The notes under the pieces are model-generated. The model made no database searches. It saw only the letters and a program-made list of their open reading frames with translations, and was not told the origin of the DNA. A DNA stretch of 64,000 nt, taken from positions 52,210-116,209 of the forward strand of contig ONMA01000001.1 in the NCBI GenBank assembly GCA_900318815.1, read 5' to 3'. Position numbers and translations under genes: made by a program. Positions within the stretch are counted from its first letter, which is position 1, and the number at the start of each line of letters is the position of its first letter. The DNA comes from an uncultured Prevotellaceae bacterium (GTDB taxonomy: Bacteria; Bacteroidota; Bacteroidia; Bacteroidales; Bacteroidaceae). Shown one piece after another: positions 24,112 through 31,722 of the stretch.

Positions 24112-24921
24112 TTATTCATCTCCGTAATCGGATAGGTTGGCTGCCTCCTCGTCAGGATCCTCGCCTCCCAGGTCCATCATCGTCGAGTAGTTCTCTTCGG
24201 TGATTTCGTCGTCATTGGGCTCGTCGAACTCGATGTCGTCTTCGTCGGGCTTGTTGTAGTTGTCCTCGATGTCGACGTCCTCGTCGCTGTCCAGGTCGTC
24301 ATCGTCGTTGTGCGAGGCAAACTTCATGCGCGGCTTCTCGGCCTCGGGCTTCAGCTTGGCAAAGATGGCCTCTACCCATGTGCCCTTCGCCACTTCGAGC
24401 ACTTCGTATCCATCCTCGACCTTCTTTTCATACATGCCGCCCTTCTTGTGCAGGCGGTCTTTGGGCAGTGTGGTCGTCGAGATGTCGAAGCCGCTCTCAA
24501 TGATGTCCTTGATGCTCTGCGACAGCGAGTCCCATCCGCCTCCGAAGTTGCGGTCGAGCACTTCTATCAGCTTGGCGGCTGTGATGTGGCGTATGTTCTC
24601 GTAGGTCAGGTCGGTGACGCGCACGATGGGGCGTTTCTTGATAGCCCAGGTGATGTGCCTGTCATCGTCAATCTTTACCTCTCCCACCTTGTAGCCCATC
24701 TTCTCGTATTTTGTCTTGATGATAGTCGACTCGCCGTTGATTTCCTCAATCATAAAGGCGCTGCGAATAATGTCCGTGTAGTGACGTATGTTGTCTTTCA
24801 ATTCGGAATCTTTCTCGGCAGCTTCCCACAAGCGGAAGATGTCGTTTTCCTGGATGTCCCACGCATTGCTCTTGGTGAGCGTCTTCAGCGTGAGCGCTTT
24901 TTTGGCTGTTTGCTGGTCCAT
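24112..24921 (-). CDS. Conserved protein with a long acidic C-terminal tail, unknown function
   Basis: 269 aa from MDQQTAKKAL. A start ten codons upstream (24951) would abut a TACTTTTGC -7 box at 24952-24960 and is rejected. The first 190 residues are charged and mixed alpha/beta with no motif I recognise (WEAAEKDSELKDNIRHYTDI, RNFGGGWDSLSQSIKDIIE). From about 195 the chain is extremely acidic (DDDDLDSDEDVDIEDN and more), likely disordered. It is cytoplasmic, with no signal peptide or membrane segment. Upstream of hppA in a probable two-gene unit. I can give no function. Confidence 0.75.
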   Translation of the reverse strand: MDQQTAKKALTLKTLTKSNAWDIQENDIFRLWEAAEKDSELKDNIRHYTDIIRSAFMIEEINGESTIIKTKYEKMGYKVGEVKIDDDRHITWAIKKRPIVRVTDLTYENIRHITAAKLIEVLDRNFGGGWDSLSQSIKDIIESGFDISTTTLPKDRLHKKGGMYEKKVEDGYEVLEVAKGTWVEAIFAKLKPEAEKPRMKFASHNDDDDLDSDEDVDIEDNYNKPDEDDIEFDEPNDDEITEENYSTMMDLGGEDPDEEAANLSDYGDE

Positions 24922-24951
24922 AATTTCTTTTTTAGATAATTGTTTTGACAT

Positions 24952-24960
24952 GCAAAAGTA
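24952..24960 (-). promoter_or_regulatory. -7 box for the acidic-tail protein/hppA unit
   Basis: TACTTTTGC on the minus strand, about 30 bp before ATG 24921. Confidence 0.55.
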
Positions 24961-25001
24961 AATACTTTATTTCTTATTTACAAGTTTTCGCTCACATTTT
25001 T

Positions 25002-25032
25002 TTGCAGATTGGCAAAAAACACCTAACTTTGC
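25002..25032 (+). promoter_or_regulatory. Promoter of rarA
   Basis: TTG (25002-25004), 19 bp, TAACTTTGC (25024-25032). Confidence 0.75.
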
Positions 25033-25086
25033 ATGACTTAACCCGTCACATCGTTCCTCGATACATGTCAATAAAAGTAAAATGCC

Positions 25087-26358
25087 ATGTCAGAACCTTT
25101 AGCTGAAAGAATGCGTCCAAGGACGCTCGACGACTATATTGGCCAGCGACATCTGGTGGGCGAAGGGGCCGTTCTTCGGAAGATGATCGATGCCGGTCGC
25201 ATCTCTTCGTTCATCCTCTGGGGGCCGCCGGGGGTGGGCAAGACCACGCTCGCCCAGATTATTGCCCACCGTCTGGAGACTCCTTTCTACACGCTCTCGG
25301 CCGTGACCAGTGGCGTGAAGGATGTGCGCGATGTCATTGAGAAGGCGCAGAAGGGACGTTTCTTCAATGAGGCTTCACCTATTTTATTTATAGACGAGAT
25401 TCATCGTTTCTCCAAGTCACAGCAGGACTCGCTGTTGGGAGCCGTTGAAAAGGGCATCGTAACGCTCATTGGGGCCACCACCGAGAACCCTTCCTTCGAA
25501 GTCATCCGACCCCTCCTCTCCCGTTGCCAGCTCTACGTGCTGAAGTCATTAGAGAAGGACGACCTCCTGCAACTGCTCCACCGCGCCATTACTACCGATG
25601 TGCTACTGAAGGAGCGCAAGATTGAACTGCAGCAGACGGGGGCCTTGCTGCGCTTCAGCGGTGGCGATGCGCGCAAACTGCTCAACATCCTGGAGTTAGT
25701 GGTTGAGGCCGAAAGTGGCGATGTGGTCATCACCGACGAGATGGTGGTCAGCCGTCTGCAGCAGAACCCCTTGGCTTACGACAAGGACGGCGAGATGCAC
25801 TACGACATCATCTCGGCCTTCATCAAGTCCATCCGGGGCAGCGACCCCGATGCGGCTCTCTACTGGCTGGCGCGCATGATTGAGGGGGGCGAAGATCCGC
25901 AGTTCATTGCCCGCCGATTGGTCATCTCGGCTTCCGAGGATATAGGACTGGCCAACCCCAATGCCCTGCTGCTGGCCAATGCGGCGTTCGATGCCGTGAT
26001 GAAGATCGGGTGGCCCGAAGGACGCATCCCGCTGGCCGAGGCTACGGTCTATTTAGCCACGTCGCCCAAGAGCAACTCGGCCTATCTGGGTGTCGACGCT
26101 GCCCTCTCGCTGGTGCGCCAGACGGGTAACCAGCCGGTGCCGCTGCCCATTCGCAATGCCCCTACCAAACTGATGAAGGACTTGGGCTACCACGATGGCT
26201 ATAAGTATCCGCACGACTTTCCCGGCAACTTCACCCAACAGCAGTATCTGCCCGACTCCTTGGTGGGGCAACGTCTCTGGCACGCCCAGCACAGCCCAGC
26301 CGAACAGAAGCTCTATGAGCGCATGCTCAGCTACTGGGGAGATCGGTACAAGGACTGA
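25087..26358 (+). CDS. rarA: Replication-associated recombination protein A
   Basis: 423 aa. AAA+ ATPase with Walker A GPPGVGKTT (46-54), Walker B LFIDEIHRF (about 100-108), the sensor motif GATTENPSFEV and the C-terminal MgsA tetramerisation region (HYDIISAFIKSIRGSDPDAA). RarA/MgsA acts at stalled replication forks, opening DNA ends for RecA-dependent repair. Full length for the family. It has its own promoter and is followed after 22 bp by the TRIC channel gene, which may share the transcript. No oddities. Confidence 0.96.
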   Translation: MSEPLAERMRPRTLDDYIGQRHLVGEGAVLRKMIDAGRISSFILWGPPGVGKTTLAQIIAHRLETPFYTLSAVTSGVKDVRDVIEKAQKGRFFNEASPILFIDEIHRFSKSQQDSLLGAVEKGIVTLIGATTENPSFEVIRPLLSRCQLYVLKSLEKDDLLQLLHRAITTDVLLKERKIELQQTGALLRFSGGDARKLLNILELVVEAESGDVVITDEMVVSRLQQNPLAYDKDGEMHYDIISAFIKSIRGSDPDAALYWLARMIEGGEDPQFIARRLVISASEDIGLANPNALLLANAAFDAVMKIGWPEGRIPLAEATVYLATSPKSNSAYLGVDAALSLVRQTGNQPVPLPIRNAPTKLMKDLGYHDGYKYPHDFPGNFTQQQYLPDSLVGQRLWHAQHSPAEQKLYERMLSYWGDRYKD

Positions 26359-26380
26359 CTGGGTGTCAGCTTAATTGATT

Positions 26381-27016
26381 ATGGAACAGGATTTTATCAT
26401 TTATGTGATTGAGATGCTGGGCACGTTTGCCTTTGCCATCTCGGGTATTCGCCACGCCGCCGCCAAGCATTTCGACTGGTTTGGCGGCTATGTGTGTGGC
26501 ATTGCCGTAGCCATCGGCGGTGGCACCATCCGCGACGTGATGCTGGGCACTACGCCGTTCTGGATGACCACGCCCGTCTATCTCATCTGTACGGCGGTGG
26601 CCCTGCTCACCGTGGCCTTCTTCGGACGGTGGATGGAGCCGCTGAAGAATGCCTGGTTTGTCTTCGATACCCTTGGACTTGCCCTCTTCACCATTGCGGG
26701 CATACAGAAGAGCCTGGCCTTTGGCCATCCTTTCTGGGTGGCCATCATCATGGGCTGCATCACGGGTTCGGCAGGCGGTGTCATTCGTGATGTGTTGCTC
26801 AATAACGAACCTGTTATCTTCCACCGCGAAATCTATGCCGTGGCCTGCGTGTTAGGGGGCATCGCCTACTGGGCGGGCATCGAGGCGGGTCTTCCCATTG
26901 AGATGACGGCCATTGCCAGTTTCACGCTCACCTGCCTCATCCGTTTCCTGGCCGTCCGCTACCACATCCAGCTGCCCATTCTTAAAGGCGAGGAGCAGAT
27001 AGACGGGGAAGGGTAG
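26381..27016 (+). CDS. Trimeric intracellular cation channel (TRIC) family protein
   Basis: 211 aa from MEQDFIIYVIEMLGTFAFAI. Duplicated three-helix units with the family glycine motifs (GGTIRDVMLG in the first half, GGVIRDVLLNNEPVIF in the second), as in UPF0126/YicG/YadS proteins shown to be bacterial TRIC-like K+ channels. Seven hydrophobic segments. A TTG start two codons earlier is possible but has no advantage. It is located at the inner membrane; physiological role unknown. Confidence 0.9.
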   Translation: MEQDFIIYVIEMLGTFAFAISGIRHAAAKHFDWFGGYVCGIAVAIGGGTIRDVMLGTTPFWMTTPVYLICTAVALLTVAFFGRWMEPLKNAWFVFDTLGLALFTIAGIQKSLAFGHPFWVAIIMGCITGSAGGVIRDVLLNNEPVIFHREIYAVACVLGGIAYWAGIEAGLPIEMTAIASFTLTCLIRFLAVRYHIQLPILKGEEQIDGEG

Positions 27017-27149
27017 GGCGAACTCAAGTTTTGTGTCGTGAGAATTGATATGTTTCCCGTTGACAATCAGGGGTTTGATTTACGTCAAGAATATGCCGAA
27101 ATTTTAAAGAAATGTCTAATAATAAGCAAGTTGGATAGTTTTTTCGCAT

Positions 27150-27158
27150 TACCTTTGC
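27150..27158 (+). promoter_or_regulatory. -7 box for the DUF2582 gene
   Basis: TACCTTTGC. The nearest TTG is only 16 bp upstream, so the -33 element is uncertain. The start codon is 51 bp downstream. Confidence 0.5.
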
Positions 27159-27208
27159 CGACGATTTGAAAATAACTACTTCAATAAGTGTATTAATTAT
27201 TTGATATT

Positions 27209-27508
27209 ATGGCAGAAAAGAAAGCTACAACAGCTAAGAAAGCTACTGAGACCAAGGAGACCAAGGCTCCAGCAGCAAAGAAGGCAGCCGCCGCAAAGAA
27301 GGTTGAGGTTGCAGTAAACGCAGAGAACATTGGTTTCAAGGCAGGAGATGTTTATCAGGCACTGGCAGCAGCCAAGGAGGCTCTTACTGTAGAGGGCATT
27401 GCAAAGGCTGCTAAGATTTCGGCAGAGGAAACACTGCTTGGTTTGGGCTGGCTCTTCAAGGAGGGCAAGTTGGTTAGTGTTGAGGACAACAAGGTGGCCC
27501 TGGCTTAA
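27209..27508 (+). CDS. DUF2582-type winged-helix protein with Ala/Lys-rich N-terminus
   Basis: 99 aa. The first 35 residues are a histone-like Ala/Lys/Thr run (KKATTAKKATETKETKAPAA), followed by a small winged helix (GDVYQALAAAKEALTVEGIA, then LLGLGWLFKEGKLVSVED). The winged-helix part resembles DUF2582 proteins of Bacteroidota, thought to bind DNA or act in small complexes. The basic tail would favour nucleic acid binding; this is inference. Monocistronic, with an intrinsic terminator right after it. Confidence 0.8.
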   Translation: MAEKKATTAKKATETKETKAPAAKKAAAAKKVEVAVNAENIGFKAGDVYQALAAAKEALTVEGIAKAAKISAEETLLGLGWLFKEGKLVSVEDNKVALA

Positions 27509-27543
27509 TAAGGCAGTTGTAATTGATAGAAATCGAAGAATAA

Positions 27544-27577
27544 AAGGTCGGTAAACCTGTTTTACCGGCCTTTTTTT
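27544..27577 (+). terminator. Intrinsic terminator after the DUF2582 gene
   Basis: Stem GGTCGGTAAA / TTTACCGGCC, loop about 5 nt, followed by seven T. The next gene starts 3 bp later. Confidence 0.9.
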
Positions 27578-27579
27578 GA

Positions 27580-27951
27580 ATGAATGACTCTCTGGGCGTG
27601 TCGAGTTACGAACAGCAAATATTGACTATCCTCCTGGCGGTGGGCGAGCGTGGCATTAGCGTGGGTTCACTCACCAAGCATGTCTATAACCAGCAACGCA
27701 CTTTTTTCTTTCAGCCTGACTTGGAGGAGGTGAAAAAAGAGGTCAGGAACTTCTTGCTGCGCAACTCCAAGTCGCCTTCATCGTTGATAGAACATACGGG
27801 GCGTCGCGGCTACTACCGGTTGAACACTCGTAAGTCGGCTGCTGCTCGCAGTATGGTGCAGAGCCTTTTCGATGCCGAAAATGAGGAGGTGAAGGCCGAA
27901 GACAACACGCCTCGGCAGGACTTGTCGCTCAGCTTGTTTGCCGACGAGTGA
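27580..27951 (+). CDS. Conserved Bacteroidota hypothetical protein, possible wHTH
   Basis: 123 aa. A helical N-terminal region (YEQQILTILLAVGERGISVG, SLTKHVYNQ) and LLRNSKSPSSLIEHTGRRGYY look like a small winged helix, with a C-terminal tail ending LSLSLFADE. I recall similar proteins next to Nif3-like genes in Bacteroidota but know no function. It follows a strong terminator directly, so its expression depends on read-through or on a promoter I cannot see; the Nif3-like gene downstream has its own -7 box. Confidence 0.75.
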   Translation: MNDSLGVSSYEQQILTILLAVGERGISVGSLTKHVYNQQRTFFFQPDLEEVKKEVRNFLLRNSKSPSSLIEHTGRRGYYRLNTRKSAAARSMVQSLFDAENEEVKAEDNTPRQDLSLSLFADE

Positions 27952-28036
27952 GGCTTTCCATGCCCCATGAATGGTTATTTTGGGGCTAAGGAAGCAAAAA
28001 AACACGAAAAGACGATGGTTTTCCAAAAATAAATCG

Positions 28037-28045
28037 TAACTTTGC
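28037..28045 (+). promoter_or_regulatory. -7 box for the Nif3-like gene
   Basis: TAACTTTGC. No good TTG at the expected spacing. Its position excludes the TTG start at 28042 and favours GTG 28066. Confidence 0.55.
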
Positions 28046-28065
28046 ACGCAAAATACGTCAGAAGC

Positions 28066-28851
28066 GTGAAAATAGAAGAAGTGGTTCGTACCCTTGAACA
28101 TTTCGCGCCTCTGCCCTTGCAGGAAACCTGGGACAATGCAGGACTGCAACTGGGATTGACAGAGGCGGAGGTTTCAGGGGTATTATTGTGTTTAGATGTG
28201 ACCGAGCAGGTCATTGACGAGGCGGTCAGCAAAGGCTGCAACCTCGTAGTCAGTCATCATCCGCTGTTGTTCCGGGGCCTGAAACAGATTACGGGGCAGA
28301 ACGATGTGCAGCGGGCCGTGATGAAGGCCATCCGTGCTGGGGTGTGCGTTGTCTCGATGCACACCAATCTCGACAACGCCCGTGGTGGCGTGAACTTCAA
28401 GATTGCCGAGCGGTTAGGCCTTCAGGACGTAACGTTCTTCGCCAGGAAAACGGTCGATGGCCTGGAGGCTGGAAGTGGTGTCGTGGGCACGTTCCCTTTT
28501 CCGATGGTTTCCAATGTTTTCGTGTCCGTCGTGAAGCGGCAAATGGAGGCCCGTGTCGTTATGTGCAATCAGTTGATGCGTAAGTCCATTAGCCGGGTGG
28601 TCATCTGTGGCGGGGCGGGCGACTTCCTCCTTGATGAGGCAGTGAGCCTCGGAGCCGATGCGTTCATTACCGGCGAGATGCACTATCATCAGTACTTCGG
28701 CTACGAACAGCGCATTCAGATTTGCGTCATCGGACACTACGAAAGCGAGCACTTCACCACCGAAATCTTCCGCGACGTCATTGCGGCAGCGTTTCCCGAG
28801 GTGCGCATCCTGACGGCAGAGACGAATACAAACCCGATTATATACCTTTAA
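28066..28851 (+). CDS. Nif3-like dinuclear metal-centre protein
   Basis: 261 aa from a GTG start (MKIEEVVRTLEHF), chosen because the open frame upstream lies on the promoter. Metal ligands of the DUF34/Nif3 family are visible: SHHPLLFRGLK, MHTNLDNARGGVN, and near the C-terminus TGEMHYHQYFGYE with HYESEHFTTE. Related proteins include YbgI and GTP cyclohydrolase I type 2-like proteins; the biochemical role is unsettled. It is short, lacking the PII-like insertion of longer members. Co-directional with the zinc-ribbon gene 16 bp downstream, a pairing widely conserved in bacteria. Confidence 0.9.
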   Translation: MKIEEVVRTLEHFAPLPLQETWDNAGLQLGLTEAEVSGVLLCLDVTEQVIDEAVSKGCNLVVSHHPLLFRGLKQITGQNDVQRAVMKAIRAGVCVVSMHTNLDNARGGVNFKIAERLGLQDVTFFARKTVDGLEAGSGVVGTFPFPMVSNVFVSVVKRQMEARVVMCNQLMRKSISRVVICGGAGDFLLDEAVSLGADAFITGEMHYHQYFGYEQRIQICVIGHYESEHFTTEIFRDVIAAAFPEVRILTAETNTNPIIYL

Positions 28852-28867
28852 AAAGAAATTGAGTAAT

Positions 28868-29728
28868 ATGGCAAAGAAAGATCCTACAGACTTGTCGGTA
28901 GAAGAGAAACTGAAGACGCTCTTCTTGTTGCAGACCTCACTCTCGGCTATTGACGAGAAGAAGGCTTTGCGTGGCGAACTTCCTCTTGAGGTCGACGACC
29001 TTGACGCTGAAATTGAGGGACTGAACACTCGCATCGAGCGTATCAAAAACGAGATTGGCGAGTTCGAACGTGCTGTTTCGCAGAAGAAAGGCGAAATTAT
29101 TGAGGCACAAAACAGTGTGGAACGCTATAAGCAGCAGCTGAACGAGGTGCGCAACAACCGCGAGTTCGACATGCTGAGCAAGGAGATTGAGTTCCAGAGT
29201 CTTGAGATTGAGTTGTGCAACAAGAAAATCAATGAGGCACAGCGTCGCATCAGCGAGAAGAACGAGGAACTGGAGCAGAACGAGAGGGTACTCGAGGACA
29301 AGAAAGGCGACCTGGCTGTGAAGCGTGGCGAGCTCGACGAGATAATGGAAGAGACTCGCGCCGAGGAGGAGCGTCTCCGCGAGAAGGCCCACATGCTGGA
29401 AGAGAAGATTGAGCCTCGCCTGCTGCAGTCGTTCAAGCGCATCCGCAAGAATGCCCGCAACGGCCTTGGCGTTGTCTATGTGCAGCGCGATGCCTGCGGT
29501 GGCTGCTTCAACAAGATTCCTCCCCAGCGTCAGCTCGACATCAAGATGCACAAGAAGATTATCGTCTGCGAATATTGTGGTCGCATCCTCGTCGATCCCG
29601 AGCTGGCTGGCGTGAAGGTTGAAAAGCCCGTTGTCGTCGAAGAGAAGAAGACCCTTCGCAAACGCACGGCCACTATCCGTAAGACTTCTAATTCGAAGAA
29701 GGCCACGGATGCCAACGACATGGATTAA
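28868..29728 (+). CDS. C4-type zinc-ribbon coiled-coil protein (DUF164/CdsZ-like)
   Basis: 286 aa from MAKKDPTDLS. A long coiled coil occupies about residues 35-180 (ENEELEQ-like heptads such as RISEKNEELEQNERVLEDKK), followed by a zinc ribbon with CGGC and CEYCGR ligands around IPPQRQLDIK. This is the family placed beside Nif3-like genes across bacteria, possibly acting on nucleic acids or ribosomes. The C-terminal 40 residues are Lys/Thr-rich (KKTLRKRTATIRKTSNSKK), extending beyond the ribbon. Cytoplasmic. Function not established. Confidence 0.88.
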   Translation: MAKKDPTDLSVEEKLKTLFLLQTSLSAIDEKKALRGELPLEVDDLDAEIEGLNTRIERIKNEIGEFERAVSQKKGEIIEAQNSVERYKQQLNEVRNNREFDMLSKEIEFQSLEIELCNKKINEAQRRISEKNEELEQNERVLEDKKGDLAVKRGELDEIMEETRAEEERLREKAHMLEEKIEPRLLQSFKRIRKNARNGLGVVYVQRDACGGCFNKIPPQRQLDIKMHKKIIVCEYCGRILVDPELAGVKVEKPVVVEEKKTLRKRTATIRKTSNSKKATDANDMD

Positions 29729-30122
29729 TCTCGTTGCTTTCCACTATCCTTTTGCTTAGCCGACGTTCGTCAGCAGATTGACTGACGTTCGTCGGCTAAT
29801 TTGCCGACCAACGTCGGCAAAGCAAAAGAATGTTCCTTTCAACTGCAAAATCCTATTCATTCACCCTGCATTACCTATTCATTCACTTGGCATTACCTAT
29901 TCATCTTACCCTGTCACCCTTCTGTCACCCTTGTCACCCTTTAAAAAGGGTGCAAACGCCCTGTTTATCGGCATTCTGTCACCCTGTCACCCTTAAATAA
30001 GAAAAACCCTATTATATAAGTTCTTTATATGGATTGGGACCACTAATCCGTATAATCCATGCAATCCGTTGTTGAAAATACCATGAGTTTTTTATTATTG
30101 ATTGTGAAAGTTTTCCAGAACG
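29729..30122. repeat. Repeat-filled intergenic region
   Basis: No gene seen. It holds an imperfect palindrome (29749-29829; outer arms CTTTTGCTTAGCCGACGTT and its near complement, one mismatch in 19), a 22-bp direct repeat with the unit core CCTATTCATTCAC (29851-29905), a CTGTCACCCTT array with a GGGTG inversion (29924-29993), an AT-rich stretch, and period-9 AATCCGTAT-type repeats (30042-30075) that recur at 32905-32930 and 33228-33255. Such composite repeats are common in Prevotella-like genomes. Confidence 0.7.
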
Positions 30123-30157
30123 TTGACATATTTTCGGAGAATTATTTGTAACTTTGC
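30123..30157 (+). promoter_or_regulatory. Promoter of the 43-aa/DUF6169-like pair
   Basis: TTG (30123-30125), 23 bp, TAACTTTGC (30149-30157). The -7 box is good; the spacing is slightly long. ATG lies 29 bp downstream. Confidence 0.55.
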
Positions 30158-30186
30158 AACGTACTCACTAAATACAGATTGTCAAG

Positions 30187-30318
30187 ATGAACACAATGGA
30201 CATTTTCAAACACTACGATAGCCCTGAGCAGTATGCGGAGGCATTCCAACAGATGATAGACGCCCGCGAAAGATGGCGTGAGCAGATTCGTGAGCAATCA
30301 GCAGCAATAGCCAAATGA
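30187..30318 (+). CDS. Small 43-aa helical protein overlapping the next gene
   Basis: Reads MNTMDIFKHYDSPEQYAEAF and ends REQSAAIAK. Strongly helical and charged, with no membrane segment. Its stop overlaps the next start codon as ATGA, and a TAACTTTGC box lies 29 bp before the start; both support real translation. I recognise no family. The tight coupling to a single larger gene is the arrangement of many toxin-antitoxin or accessory pairs, but there is no further evidence for that. Confidence 0.7.
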   Translation: MNTMDIFKHYDSPEQYAEAFQQMIDARERWREQIREQSAAIAK

Positions 30319-30821
30319 CACTCTCAGCCGAAATACTCAACCTTCGTTCGCCTTACCAGCTGACGCAAATCAACGACATGACGTTCAGCTTCGTGACCGA
30401 CAAGCAGATACACTACAACGTCGGTTTCTATAAAGACACGTACTTCATGGACGAGGGAGCCTATCATTTCTTCATCGACAACAGCGAGCACGAGCATGGT
30501 TCATACGACCCGAAGATTCTCGACACGGTGACCGTCATTCTCGAAGAATTCTTCAGCCAGGAACCCACGGTCATGCTCTACATCTGCGACCCCACCGACA
30601 AGCGACAGGCCGCTTGCGACCGTCTCTACCACCTTTGGTTCTACGACTACGCCCGCAACCACGAGATGACGCTCTTCAGCGACAGCGTCACCTTCAAGAA
30701 TACGAAGTACTATGCCGGCATTCTCTTGCGCCACGACCATCCCCTGCACGACATGATTCTCGCCTACTATCAGGACTTCCTAAAACATGTGCCGGAGCTG
30801 TTCACCCCAAGAGAAAAGTAA
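30315..30821 (+). CDS. DUF6169-like protein
   Basis: 168 aa. The pattern of a short beta-rich N-terminal part (MTFSFVTDKQIHYNVGFYKD), then DPKILDTVTVILEEFFSQEP, VMLYICDPTDKRQAACDRLY, and a C-terminal region with YYAGILLRHDHPL looks like the DUF6169 family of Bacteroidota, recognised from memory only. Cytoplasmic, function unknown. Translationally coupled to the 43-aa gene and followed by a hairpin terminator, so the two form a closed bicistronic unit in a repeat-rich region, suggesting accessory content. Confidence 0.7.
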   Translation: MTLSAEILNLRSPYQLTQINDMTFSFVTDKQIHYNVGFYKDTYFMDEGAYHFFIDNSEHEHGSYDPKILDTVTVILEEFFSQEPTVMLYICDPTDKRQAACDRLYHLWFYDYARNHEMTLFSDSVTFKNTKYYAGILLRHDHPLHDMILAYYQDFLKHVPELFTPREK

Positions 30822-30827
30822 CCTCGT

Positions 30828-30855
30828 TCGGTCGGGTTTGTAATCCCGCTGAACG
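30828..30855. repeat. Dispersed palindrome of the GTTCGGNGGGNTTNNAATCCCG type
   Basis: CGTTCGGTCGGGTTTGTAAT followed by CCCGCTGAACG; the arms CGTTC/GAACG and CGGG/CCCG pair. Palindromes of this form are common between genes in Bacteroidota. Confidence 0.5.
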
Positions 30856-30863
30856 GAAAGTAT

Positions 30864-30905
30864 CCGCCGAGACATCCCCACGGATGTCCCGGCGGTTTGT
30901 TTGTC
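30864..30905 (+). terminator. Terminator between DUF6169-like gene and tyrA (convergent)
   Basis: Stem CCGCCGAGACATCC pairing with GGATGTCCCGGCGG, loop CCAC, followed by a T-rich run on the plus strand. Confidence 0.75.
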
Positions 30906-30922
30906 TTTTCTCTCGCAGTTCG

Positions 30923-31717
30923 TTACTTGTTGATCTCGATGTCGCGCCTTACGTTGTCGCGAATCTTCTTCAGGTAGGCTTTCATGCCGTCGGCATTCTT
31001 GGTGTCGATGATTTCGAGCAGCTCCTTCAGCTCCGTGCGTATCTGCGACACCTGGTCGTGGGTGTAGGGGTTGAAGAGAATCTCCTGCAGCAGGAAGTCG
31101 TCCTCGTTGAGCACGCCCTTGGCAATGCGCATGTGCCGCTTGAAGGTAGTGCCCGGCGCATCCTGATGCTTCATCACCGCGGCGAAGACGAAGGTGGAGA
31201 CGAAGGGGATGGACAGCGAGTAGGCTACTGTCTTGTCGTGCTCCTCGAAGCTGTATTCGTAGATGTTCAGTCCCAGCCTCTGGTAGAGGTCCTTGAAGAA
31301 CAGCCGCCCGATGAAGTTACCCTCGTTGATGATGATGGCGTTCTCCTCGCTGAGCTGGTTCAGGTTGGCAAACGTCGGGCCGAACATGGGGTGTGTGGAA
31401 ACGTAGTGCATGCCCGTACTCTCATAGAACTCTTTCAGCCCGGTCTTCACCGAGGAGATGTCGCTGATGATGCAGTCCTTCGGCAGGTAGGGAATGATTT
31501 CCTCAAAGGCAGGAATGGTGTACTTGACAGTGACGGCGTTGATGACCAGCTCTGGCGCAAAGTCGCGCACCTCTTCCAAGAGCGTCAGTCGCTGGCAGTT
31601 GTAAGTGAAGCGCATGCGCTTAGGGTCTTTCTCGAAGACGGCCACTTCATGCTCGAACGATAGCAGGTCGATGAAGAAACTGCCCATCTTGCCTGCGCCC
31701 ATAACTAATATCTTCAT
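30923..31717 (-). CDS. tyrA: Prephenate dehydrogenase
   Basis: 264 aa. N-terminal NAD-binding motif MKILVMGAGKMGSFF, the substrate region STHPMFGPTFAN, and a helical C-terminal dimerisation domain are those of TyrA-type prephenate dehydrogenases (tyrosine branch). No fused chorismate mutase or ACT domain; the mutase is fused to the DAHP synthase just upstream. It is last in the pheA-aminotransferase-DAHPS/CM-tyrA operon, starting 5 bp after the upstream stop, and ends before a bidirectional hairpin. Confidence 0.92.
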   Translation of the reverse strand: MKILVMGAGKMGSFFIDLLSFEHEVAVFEKDPKRMRFTYNCQRLTLLEEVRDFAPELVINAVTVKYTIPAFEEIIPYLPKDCIISDISSVKTGLKEFYESTGMHYVSTHPMFGPTFANLNQLSEENAIIINEGNFIGRLFFKDLYQRLGLNIYEYSFEEHDKTVAYSLSIPFVSTFVFAAVMKHQDAPGTTFKRHMRIAKGVLNEDDFLLQEILFNPYTHDQVSQIRTELKELLEIIDTKNADGMKAYLKKIRDNVRRDIEINK

Positions 31718-31722
31718 AGTAA

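Noticed and set aside
29851..29905. 22-bp direct repeats considered as a CRISPR array
   Set aside because: The units are nearly contiguous with no unique spacers of similar length, and no cas genes are present.
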